From Rhizobium sp. Q54 (GTDB lineage Bacteria; Bacteroidota; Bacteroidia; Flavobacteriales; Flavobacteriaceae): DNA of 8,893 bases. The notes beneath the pieces were generated by a model, which was given only the letters and a program-made list of their open reading frames with translations, did no database searches and was not told the origin of the DNA. Shown one piece after another: positions 1 to 7,137 of this stretch; the first letter of the stretch is position 1, and the number at the start of each line of letters is the position of its first letter. Location: the NCBI GenBank assembly GCA_943324395.2, contig CALPLL020000069.1, forward strand, positions 1 through 8,893, in the 5' to 3' direction. Made by a program: the position numbers and the translations under genes.

Positions 1-899
1 TAAAAGTAGGAATTAACGGTGATTACACCGTAAAATCGTCAGATGATTTGTATTCAAATATGATAATGCAAGAAAAATTACTGCATGCTTACACAGAAAA
101 ATCATTAGGAAAAAAGACGCTAATATTTAATAACGGAATTAGTACATCACTTTTTGTTTACGAAACATTTAGGGAGGCAGGTTATGAAATCCGTCATCTC
201 GATAACACCTGTAGTACGGAAGAAAGAAAAGAAATACTGAATTGGTTTAAGAAAAAACCGGATGCGATATTAACATCTGTTGGGATATTAACCACAGGTT
301 TTGACGAGCCTACAGTAGAAACAATAATATTAAATAGAGCTACGAAATCATTAACATTATATTATCAAATGATAGGTCGTGGGTCAAGAAAATTACCAAA
401 TAAAGATACATTTGTAGTAATTGATTTAGGGAATAATGCCGCTAGATTTGGGCTTTGGAGCGAACCAATTGATTGGCAACATATTTTTAGATCTCCAGAA
501 TATTATTTAGAAAATCTTCGTGATGATATTGAAATTGAAAGGTATTTTAAATATCAAATGCCAGCAGAATTAAGACTTAGATTTAAAAATTCACCAGAAG
601 TAACCTTTGATATTGTTGAAGAACACAAAAAAATTATTGCAGCCAATTTACGTTCAAAAATAGTTTTAGAGCGCTCATTAGAGCAACATGCTATAATGTG
701 TGTAGATAATTCTGAGGATTTAAGAGAAGCAAAAATATTGGCTCGTGAACTTCACGACGATATTGAATGTAGAATGAAAAGATACGCTTCTTGTTTAAGT
801 CATTGTTCCAAAAATTATCGAGAATGGTTGGTAGAAGACTATAAGATTAAATTGAATCTATTAATTGGAAAGAAAATTCGAGAATCACTATTTGATTAA
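1..899 (+). CDS. SF2 DEAD/DEAH-type helicase, C-terminal part (5' end outside window)
   Basis: The reading frame is open from the left edge (first full codon at position 3) to the TAA at 897-899, leaving about 298 visible residues. There is no credible start inside: the TTG at 48 and the ATG at 60 lie within conserved sequence, so the gene begins upstream. What is visible is the second RecA-like domain of a superfamily 2 helicase. Motif IV (TLIFNNG) is near visible residues 39-45, motif V (TTGFDEPTVE) near 96-106, and motif VI (QMIGRGSRKL) near 122-131, where the arginines would contact ATP. Walker A and DEAD/DEAH motifs must lie in the missing N-terminal half. After motif VI comes a charged C-terminal stretch of about 165 residues with no domain I recognise. 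The family resembles cytoplasmic DEAD/DEAH helicases common in flavobacteria; its nucleic-acid substrate cannot be told from this part. It lies 71 nt before another helicase gene on the same strand with no GC-rich terminator between them, so co-transcription is possible. Confidence 0.9.
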   Translation, partial: KVGINGDYTVKSSDDLYSNMIMQEKLLHAYTEKSLGKKTLIFNNGISTSLFVYETFREAGYEIRHLDNTCSTEERKEILNWFKKKPDAILTSVGILTTGFDEPTVETIILNRATKSLTLYYQMIGRGSRKLPNKDTFVVIDLGNNAARFGLWSEPIDWQHIFRSPEYYLENLRDDIEIERYFKYQMPAELRLRFKNSPEVTFDIVEEHKKIIAANLRSKIVLERSLEQHAIMCVDNSEDLREAKILARELHDDIECRMKRYASCLSHCSKNYREWLVEDYKIKLNLLIGKKIRESLFD

Positions 900-970
900 A
901 AATATAAATTTATTGTTTATATAAATAATTATAATATATTGATTTTTAGTATTTTAAATAATAAATAATT

Positions 971-2275
971 ATGTTAAATAATTTTGTAAATCTTGGAATT
1001 TCAAAAGAAATAGTAAAAGCTCTTACCGATATTAGTATTGAAATTCCAACAGAGATTCAAGCTAAAGCAATTCCCATAATTCTTAATGAAACACATGATT
1101 TTGTGGGATTAGCAAAAACAGGGACGGGGAAGACTGCAGCTTTTGGATTGCCATTACTGCAATTAATTGATTTAAAATCAAATGCCATTCAAGTTGTTAT
1201 TTTAGTACCAACACGTGAATTAGGCCAACAAATACTTAGTAATTTCAAATTATTTTTAAAATATTTACCAGAAATTTCTATTACCTCAGTTTGTGGCGGA
1301 ACTCCTATAAAACCTCAAATAGAGCAATTAAAAGACATAAATCACATTGTAATTGCAACTCCAGGTAGATTAATTGATTTGATTCAAAGGAAAGCAATCA
1401 ATATTAAAGAAACCAACTATTTAGTTCTTGACGAAGCCGATGAAATGGTTACGGTACTGAAAGAAGGTTTAGACGAAATTGTTTCGGAATTGCCAAAAAA
1501 AAGAAGGACTTTGTTGTTTTCAGCAACAATGCCGGGGCCAATTAAGCAGCTGATTCAAAATTATATGTCTAAATTGGTAACTCAAGTAAGCGCCAATATG
1601 GAAACTGTTGGTAATCAAGGAATAGAACATCAATATGTAGTTGTAGAACCTATAGAAAAACTAGATATTCTAATGCATTTCTTAAATTCAAAAGAAGGTG
1701 AGCGAGGTATTATTTTTTGTAAAACAAAGGCTGCAGTCAATAAACTAGCCAAAAACCTAGCTATTAACAGATTTTCATCTGGAGCAATACATGGAAGTTT
1801 AACGCAACCCATTCGTGATAGAATTATGGGACAATTTCGTGAAGGTCACATCAATATTCTTGTAGCTACTGACTTGGCAGCGCGTGGAATTGACGTTCAA
1901 GAAATTAGTTACGTCGTTAATTATCATTTGCCTGACACCTTCGAAACCTATGTTCATAGAAGCGGAAGAACTGCTAGAGCTGGTGCAAAAGGATTGTCTT
2001 TAACAGTATTACAAAATGAAGAAGTTGGCGAAATTCCTTTATTTGAAAAAGAATTGGGCATTAAATTCAATCTAATGAAAAAGCCAAATTCTAATAGTAT
2101 TGAAGAAAACAATGCCTTATTATGGGCGAAACAAATTTTCAAAACCAAACCAAACCACGAATTAGATTCTGAGTTTAAGAATAAAATCAAAACAGTTTTT
2201 CATCATTTAACCAAAGAAGAATTGATTGAAAAGTTATTGGCTAATTATTTACTTCAAAATAAACAAAGCTATTAA
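971..2275 (+). CDS. DEAD-box ATP-dependent RNA helicase, short form
   Basis: This 434-residue protein carries the full DEAD-box set in order: Q motif (PTEIQ, 26-30), Walker A/motif I (AKTGTGKT, 48-55), Ia (PTREL, 80-84), GG (109-110), Ib (TPGR, 130-133), II (DEAD, 154-157), III (SAT, 184-186), IV (IIFC, 247-250), V (ATDLAARGID, 299-308) and VI (HRSGRTARAG, 329-338). All catalytic residues are present, so it should be an active ATPase that unwinds short RNA duplexes, with likely roles in ribosome assembly, mRNA turnover or cold adaptation. The start is fixed by an in-frame TAA at 962-964, just before the ATG. The protein stops soon after a KEELIEKLL segment. In larger DeaD/CsdA-like proteins the equivalent region is followed by a DbpA-type RNA-binding domain and a basic tail, both absent here. 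It could be a RhlE/DeaD-like paralogue, so no symbol is given. Confidence 0.95.
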   Translation: MLNNFVNLGISKEIVKALTDISIEIPTEIQAKAIPIILNETHDFVGLAKTGTGKTAAFGLPLLQLIDLKSNAIQVVILVPTRELGQQILSNFKLFLKYLPEISITSVCGGTPIKPQIEQLKDINHIVIATPGRLIDLIQRKAINIKETNYLVLDEADEMVTVLKEGLDEIVSELPKKRRTLLFSATMPGPIKQLIQNYMSKLVTQVSANMETVGNQGIEHQYVVVEPIEKLDILMHFLNSKEGERGIIFCKTKAAVNKLAKNLAINRFSSGAIHGSLTQPIRDRIMGQFREGHINILVATDLAARGIDVQEISYVVNYHLPDTFETYVHRSGRTARAGAKGLSLTVLQNEEVGEIPLFEKELGIKFNLMKKPNSNSIEENNALLWAKQIFKTKPNHELDSEFKNKIKTVFHHLTKEELIEKLLANYLLQNKQSY

Positions 2276-2320
2276 ATAACTAAAAACACCAGAAAATACA
2301 ACACTTTTACCTATTTACAA

Positions 2321-2419
<99 letters not shown>

Positions 2420-2444
2420 ATCTATTTAATATTCCAATTCAATA

Positions 2445-4358
2445 ATGAATACAATCGTCTCTAGAGTTGCTTACTTTCTGAAACAATATCCACCTTTTAA
2501 TAATCTAACAATTGAAGAATTATCGATTGTTGCAATGAGTATTAAAATAATTAATCTTGAAAAAAATAAGGATTTATTTCAAATTAATGATACTTTACAT
2601 GACAGTTTTTATATGGTTGATTCAGGAGTTGTGAATTTATTTGTAATTTCAGACTCTGAAGAAACCTTACTTAACAAATGTATTGCCGGAGATGTATTTG
2701 GTTTACGCCCTTTTTTCGCTAAGAATAATTACATGATGACCGCCAGAGCTCGAGAGGAATCAATTATTTATGCAATACCAATTGCAACTTTCCGACCATT
2801 TGTTGCCCAGAATTCTGAAGTTTTAAATTTCCTTTTAGAGAGTTTTGCAAATAATACTAGTAATCCTTCTGATATTGAAAATAAAGGAAAATTATTGTCA
2901 GACAATATTGCCTATTCTTCTAAACCTACAGAAATACAGTATTTCCAGACATTAGCTTACAATAGATCTCCATTAAAAGTAGCATCAAATGCTGTAATTA
3001 AAGATGTTGCACAATTGATGACAGATAATTTAGTTGATAATGCAATAATTTCAGAACTTAATATGCCAATTGGAATTGTAACTGATACCGATATGAGAAT
3101 CAAAGTAGCTTCTGGCCGTGTTGATATCTCTATGCCGATAAATAAAATTATGTCGTCACCAGTTATCACTGTTCCTGAAAACGTTTCTTTAGCAGAGGCT
3201 CAATTATTATTATTAAAGAATAATGTAAGTCATTTATGCGTAACTATTGATGGATCAGATCAAACTGATATTAAAGGAGTTATTTCCGAACATGATTTAA
3301 TTGTTTCACAGGCTAGTAATCCTGGAGTGTTTATTAAAGAAATTAAACGCTCTCAAAACGCTTCTGAGCTTAAAAATATACGTTCAAAAGTTACTGATCT
3401 AATTTATACTTCATTAACTAAAAATATACCATTAGCCCATATTACCAATATTGCAAATGAAATTAATATTGCAATTATTAAAAGAGCAGTAGAATTAGCT
3501 ATTTTAGATATTGGCTCCCCTCCTGCACGTTTTGCGTGGCTTTGCGTTGGAAGTCAAGGTAGAAAAGAGCAACTATTACTTACTGACCAAGATAGTATTT
3601 TAGTTTTTGAAGATGTTGCAGCTGAAAAATATCGTGATGTTAAAAATTATTTTTTAAGACTAGCAAAAAAAACGGTTTCAAATCTAGAAATCGTTGGATA
3701 CCAACCTTGTCCAAATGGTCATATTGCGAGTAATATGATTTGGTGTAAATCGATGACAGAATGGATGAAACAATACAGTAATTGGATGAAAATTCCTGGT
3801 GAGATTAACAACGATATTAGTAGTATTTTCTTTGATTATGAAATTGCTTTTGGTGAACAGAAGATTGAAGATTCAATAACCGATATTATATTTGTGAATA
3901 CCAGAAAAAACAAATTATTTTTTGATTATTTAGGAAATGAAGCTTTAAGAAAACTGCCGGCATTAAGCTTTTTCAAAAAAATTAATGTCGAAGAAACTGG
4001 TCCTAACAAAGGTAAATTTGATATTAAAAATCGCGCTTTATTGCCTTTAATTGACGGCGCAAGACTATTTGTTATTAGTTATAATATTCGCGGAATTAAC
4101 AATACTTACATGAGATTTAAGCATCTTGCAATGGTAGATTTGAAAAATTCGGAAATCTACTTGAATTGTGCCGAAGCCTATCAATCTCTTACTAAAATTA
4201 AAACTATTGAAGGTTTGAGATACGACAATTCAGGTCAATTTATTAATCTAGAAGATTTGAACAAAGTAGATAAAGAGAATTTGAAAAATGCGCTTAACAC
4301 CATTAAAGATTTAGAGGAACTTATTAAAGATAATTTTCAACTAACACAGTTTTCATAA
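2445..4358 (+). CDS. cNMP-binding-like / tandem CBS / DUF294 putative nucleotidyltransferase
   Basis: The 637-residue soluble protein has four parts. Residues about 10-135 form a CRP-like cyclic-nucleotide-binding fold (GDVFG at 82-86). Residues about 175-290 hold two CBS domains, which usually bind adenine nucleotides. Residues about 315-455 are a DUF294 nucleotidyltransferase-like domain with GSQGRKEQ (369-376) and TDQD (380-383); D381 and D383 match the metal-binding acids of the pol-beta/GlnD superfamily. The rest is the DUF294 C-terminal helical domain, with the typical KNRALLPLIDGAR stretch at 528-540. By family analogy it may transfer a nucleotide to a protein or small molecule in response to ligands, but no substrate is established that I know of. 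In the cNMP pocket, the usual Glu after FG is Leu87 and the phosphate-binding Arg is not evident, so cAMP binding is doubtful. The exonuclease-like gene follows after 2 nt and acs is convergent beyond it, suggesting a role in acetate metabolism. Length and domain order match complete family members. Confidence 0.92.
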   Translation: MNTIVSRVAYFLKQYPPFNNLTIEELSIVAMSIKIINLEKNKDLFQINDTLHDSFYMVDSGVVNLFVISDSEETLLNKCIAGDVFGLRPFFAKNNYMMTARAREESIIYAIPIATFRPFVAQNSEVLNFLLESFANNTSNPSDIENKGKLLSDNIAYSSKPTEIQYFQTLAYNRSPLKVASNAVIKDVAQLMTDNLVDNAIISELNMPIGIVTDTDMRIKVASGRVDISMPINKIMSSPVITVPENVSLAEAQLLLLKNNVSHLCVTIDGSDQTDIKGVISEHDLIVSQASNPGVFIKEIKRSQNASELKNIRSKVTDLIYTSLTKNIPLAHITNIANEINIAIIKRAVELAILDIGSPPARFAWLCVGSQGRKEQLLLTDQDSILVFEDVAAEKYRDVKNYFLRLAKKTVSNLEIVGYQPCPNGHIASNMIWCKSMTEWMKQYSNWMKIPGEINNDISSIFFDYEIAFGEQKIEDSITDIIFVNTRKNKLFFDYLGNEALRKLPALSFFKKINVEETGPNKGKFDIKNRALLPLIDGARLFVISYNIRGINNTYMRFKHLAMVDLKNSEIYLNCAEAYQSLTKIKTIEGLRYDNSGQFINLEDLNKVDKENLKNALNTIKDLEELIKDNFQLTQFS

Positions 4359-4360
4359 TC

Positions 4361-4957
4361 ATGATTGATTGGATTAAAAATATAAATAAAGATTATCCCG
4401 AATTTTGGAAAAATTATCTTACAAAATTTGAAACAAGACCTCAAAGATATGTTGCTTTAAGTATTGATTATTCAGGTGTTAACCCCCAAAAAGATGTTAT
4501 AATGGCTTTTGGAGCGGTTGGTATTGAAAATGATAAAATTAATATTGGTGACTTCTTTGAAGTAGTTTTATTGCAATATATTTACTTACATGAAAATGGC
4601 CTTTCAAATGAAGCTATTATTAAAAGTTCACAACCAAAACTTGGTGAACGCGAGGCTATTCAAGCTTTTATTGAGTTTTTAGGAAATGCTGTTTTAGTAG
4701 GACATAAGATTAATTTATCCATCGATTTAATTAATGCTGCATTGGAAAAAATGAATTGCGGAAGATTAAAAAACGATGCAATTGATATCGAAATAATGTA
4801 TAAAAAATACAAAGATACTTCTGACAAATCCTATTCTATTGATGATTTGTGTAATGAATTTAAGCTTCCAATTATCGAAGAAACTGCAATTCCTGATTTG
4901 GCTTATACTGTAGCTCTACTATTTTTAAAACTTAAAACCAGATTGGGATTAAAATAA
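4361..4957 (+). CDS. DnaQ-fold 3'-5' exonuclease homologue, probably catalytically inactive
   Basis: This 198-residue protein has the fold pattern of DEDDh exonucleases (DnaQ/PolC-type): an Exo I strand near 30-42 (YVALSIDYSGV), an Exo II region near 111-126 (VLVGH then DLINAAL) and an Exo III helix near 174-190. The catalytic acids are largely gone. Aligned by eye with DTETTG, the Exo I Asp is Ser34 and the Glu is Asp36. The Exo II Asp that normally follows His in the NFD context is Ser120. The Exo III His is Glu174, and only the final Asp179 survives. I infer loss of two-metal nuclease activity and a structural or binding role. The N-terminal lead (DWIKNINKDYPEFWKNY) is not part of the nuclease core. 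The ATG lies 2 nt after the DUF294 stop, so the two are almost certainly co-translated, and the products may act together. The TAA overlaps the terminator hairpin. Confidence 0.88.
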   Translation: MIDWIKNINKDYPEFWKNYLTKFETRPQRYVALSIDYSGVNPQKDVIMAFGAVGIENDKINIGDFFEVVLLQYIYLHENGLSNEAIIKSSQPKLGEREAIQAFIEFLGNAVLVGHKINLSIDLINAALEKMNCGRLKNDAIDIEIMYKKYKDTSDKSYSIDDLCNEFKLPIIEETAIPDLAYTVALLFLKLKTRLGLK

Positions 4958-4987
4958 AAAAGGCTTCCTAAATTGGAAGCCTTTTTT
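4956..4987. terminator. Bidirectional rho-independent terminator between the exonuclease-like gene and acs
   Basis: The stem GGCTTCC (4962-4968) pairs with GGAAGCC (4975-4981) around a 6-nt loop. It is flanked by six A on the left (4956-4961) and six T on the right (4982-4987), so each strand has a GC-rich hairpin followed by a T-run. It begins inside the stop codon of the plus-strand gene (4955-4957) and lies 7 nt beyond the acs stop codon (complement of 4995-4997), so it serves both convergent units. Confidence 0.93.
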
Positions 4988-4994
4988 ATTTGAA

Positions 4995-6902
4995 TTATAA
5001 TTTCTCATTTTTAATTTCATCAACAATTTCTGGATTTAACAAAGTAGTCGTATCTCCGAAATTTGAGAAATCACCTTCAGCAATTTTACGTAATATTCTA
5101 CGCATAATTTTTCCTGATCTTGTTTTAGGTAAACCAGAAACAAATTGGATTTTGTCCAATTTTGCGATTGGGCCTATTTGATCTGAAATTAATTGGTTGA
5201 TTTCAATCTTAAGATTATCATGATTTCTACTTTCACCAATTTCTTTTAATATTACATAACCATATAAAGCATTCCCTTTAATATCATGAGGAAAACCAAC
5301 AATAGCACTTTCAGCAACCGCTGGATGTTCATTTATTGCGTCTTCTATTGGTGCCGTTCCTAGATTATGACCAGAAACAATTATAACATCATCTACTCTA
5401 CCAGTAATTCTATAATAACCGGTTTCGTCTCTTAAAGCACCATCACCAGTGAAATATTTCCCAGGAAAAGCAGTAAAATAAGTTTCTTTATATCGTTTAT
5501 GATCACCCCAAATTGTTCTCGCTATTCCAGGCCATGGAAATTTAATACATAAATTCCCTGTTACCTGATTTCCCTCAATTTCATTTCGCTTTTCATTCAT
5601 TAAAACGGGTTGAACCCCTGGTAATGGTAAAGAAGCGTAGGTTGGTTTTGTAGGTGTTACAAATGCCAAAGGGGATATCATAATTCCTCCGGTTTCTGTT
5701 TGCCACCATGTATCAACAACTGGACATCGCTTCCCTCCTACGTGGGCATTATACCAATGCCATGCCTCTTCATTTATAGGTTCTCCAACAGATCCAATAA
5801 CTTTTAATGATTTTAATGGGAATCGTTGAACATAATCCAAACTCTCTTTTGCTAAAGCTCTAATTGCCGTTGGTGCGGTGTAAAACTGAGTTACTTTATG
5901 CTTCTCAATTACTTCCCAAAAACGACTAAAATCGGGATAGGAAGGTACTCCTTCAAAAATAACTGTAGTTGCTCCATTTAATAATGGCCCATATAGGATA
6001 TAGGAATGCCCTGTAATCCAACCGATATCCGCAGTACACCAAAATACGTCGTTTTCAACGTAATTGAATACATTTTTAAAAGTGTAAGCAGAATAAACCA
6101 TATAACCAGCAGTTGTATGAACCATTCCTTTAGGTTTCCCAGTTGATCCTGAGGTATAAAGTATAAATAATGGATCTTCTGCATCCATAATTTCAGCAAC
6201 ATTATTATCGGATGCTTCGTCTAAAAGCGGTTGAAGCCATTGGTCACGACCCACTTTCATTGAAATTTCAGAATTTGTTCTTTTAGCTACCAATACTTTT
6301 TCTACACATGGACAGTTTACTAGGGCATCGTCAATAATACCTTTTAAATCTATAGTTTTATTACCACGAAAACCTCCGTCAGATGTAATTACCATTTTAC
6401 ATTCACTATCGTTGATTCTTGCAGCTACTGCTGCTGCTGAAAAACCTGCAAAAACAACCGAATGTATTGCACCTATTCTAGCACAAGCTAAAGTGGCTAT
6501 TGCCAATTCAGGAATCATAGGTAAATAAATACATACGCGATCGCCTTTCTCAATTCCTTGTTCACTAAGTACATTGGCAAATTTTGAAACACGCTCGTGC
6601 AATTCGTTATAAGAAATATGCTGTGCTTGCTCACTTGGGTCATTTGGCTCAAATATTATAGCCGTTTTTTCCCCTTTTCGAACTAAATGTCGGTCAATAC
6701 AGTTTTTGACAATATTTACTTTGGCACCTACAAACCATTCAATTTTAGCTGTAGCCATGTCAAAATCAACTACTTTTTCCCATTCTTGATACCAAGTGAA
6801 ATTCTCTGAAGCTACTTTACCCCAAAATTTTCTTGGTTCACGAATTGATTTATTATAATGCTTAAAATACTGTTCTAAATTGTCAATTTTATAATAACTC
6901 AT
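4995..6902 (-). CDS. acs: Acetyl-CoA synthetase (AMP-forming)
   Basis: Cytoplasmic acetate:CoA ligase that makes acetyl-AMP from acetate and ATP, then acetyl-CoA. The 635 residues carry the ANL-superfamily hallmarks: the P-loop-like YTSGSTGKPKG (249-259), ADIGWITGHSY (291-301), and DTWWQTETGG (397-406), where W400 corresponds to the Trp that restricts the pocket to acetate (Trp414 in the Salmonella enzyme). The hinge region GRVDDV is at 501-506, and LPKTRSGKIMRR (591-602) holds K598, the catalytic lysine that protein acetyltransferases acylate in related enzymes. The N-terminal domain DNLEQYFKHY and the 635-residue length, slightly shorter than the 652 of enterobacterial Acs, support the ATG at 6902. 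One oddity is GHNLGT at 511-516: the second-position Arg (Arg526 in Salmonella) is Asn513, which may be a lineage variant. The gene is convergent with the DUF294/exonuclease-like pair and shares their terminator. No acetate permease gene is adjacent. Confidence 0.97.
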   Translation of the reverse strand: MSYYKIDNLEQYFKHYNKSIREPRKFWGKVASENFTWYQEWEKVVDFDMATAKIEWFVGAKVNIVKNCIDRHLVRKGEKTAIIFEPNDPSEQAQHISYNELHERVSKFANVLSEQGIEKGDRVCIYLPMIPELAIATLACARIGAIHSVVFAGFSAAAVAARINDSECKMVITSDGGFRGNKTIDLKGIIDDALVNCPCVEKVLVAKRTNSEISMKVGRDQWLQPLLDEASDNNVAEIMDAEDPLFILYTSGSTGKPKGMVHTTAGYMVYSAYTFKNVFNYVENDVFWCTADIGWITGHSYILYGPLLNGATTVIFEGVPSYPDFSRFWEVIEKHKVTQFYTAPTAIRALAKESLDYVQRFPLKSLKVIGSVGEPINEEAWHWYNAHVGGKRCPVVDTWWQTETGGIMISPLAFVTPTKPTYASLPLPGVQPVLMNEKRNEIEGNQVTGNLCIKFPWPGIARTIWGDHKRYKETYFTAFPGKYFTGDGALRDETGYYRITGRVDDVIIVSGHNLGTAPIEDAINEHPAVAESAIVGFPHDIKGNALYGYVILKEIGESRNHDNLKIEINQLISDQIGPIAKLDKIQFVSGLPKTRSGKIMRRILRKIAEGDFSNFGDTTTLLNPEIVDEIKNEKL

Positions 6903-6930
6903 TTTATTTATTTTTAACCAAATTACTTCT

Positions 6931-6938
6931 CAAAGGTA
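6931..6938 (-). promoter_or_regulatory. acs: Bacteroidota-type -7 promoter element for acs
   Basis: Read on the minus strand this is TACCTTTG, an exact match to the Bacteroidota/Flavobacterium -7 consensus TAnnTTTG. It ends 28 nt before the acs ATG, giving a short leader. No exact TTG -33 element lies at the usual spacing; only a T-rich stretch (GTTTTTC, minus strand) is in that position, so the promoter may be weak or need an activator. The surrounding 6903-7137 gap contains no gene and no clear terminator for the E1 gene upstream. Confidence 0.55.
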
Positions 6939-7091
6939 AAAAATACTTGGGCATGAAAAACGCATTTTTTATCTTTTATGAATTTATAATTAATAATAGT
7001 ATTAAAAATCATTTTTATTACAAATCACAACTTTTTTTTAATTGATGTATAATTATTAATTTGATAATGAAGTCGGAATTACAAATAATCA

Positions 7092-7109
7092 AGTAAACCT
7101 CTAGTAAAC
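7092..7109. repeat. AGTAAAC direct repeat, 11-nt period
   Basis: AGTAAAC occurs at 7092-7098 and again at 7103-7109, separated by CTCT, which places the two copies about one helical turn apart on the same DNA face. The site lies about 30 nt downstream of the E1 stop codon and about 190 nt upstream of the acs start. It could be a regulator half-site pair for acs, or it could be chance in AT-rich DNA. Confidence 0.25.
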
Positions 7110-7137
7110 GATAATAGAATTATTTAACCTAAGAAAA

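Noticed and set aside
48..62. TTG (48) or ATG (60) as a true start for the first helicase gene
   Set aside because: The frame is open to the window edge, conserved-looking sequence precedes both codons, and a start here would remove the entire first helicase domain.
900..970. Possible promoter or terminator between the two helicase genes
   Set aside because: No exact TAnnTTTG element and no GC-containing hairpin; the stretch is almost pure A/T, so nothing specific can be supported.
1630..2190. Two minus-strand open frames inside the DEAD-box gene
   Set aside because: They lie wholly antisense to conserved helicase motifs IV-VI, have no recognisable protein features and no start signals of their own.
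2957..3169. Minus-strand open frame inside the DUF294 gene
   Set aside because: Antisense to the CBS region; its hydrophobic composition is what the complement of such sequence gives.
4990..5181. Plus-strand 63-residue open frame after the terminator
   Set aside because: Antisense to the conserved Acs C-terminus (including the Lys598 motif) and starts just after a strong terminator, so no evidence supports it as a gene.
5978..6202. Minus-strand 74-residue open frame within acs
   Set aside because: Same strand but a shifted frame of acs; the acs frame carries the conserved motifs.
6985..7061. 10-bp inverted repeat AATTAATAAT (6988-6997) / ATTATTAATT (7052-7061)
   Set aside because: Composed only of A and T with a 54-nt loop in very AT-rich DNA; expected by chance and too weak to be a terminator.
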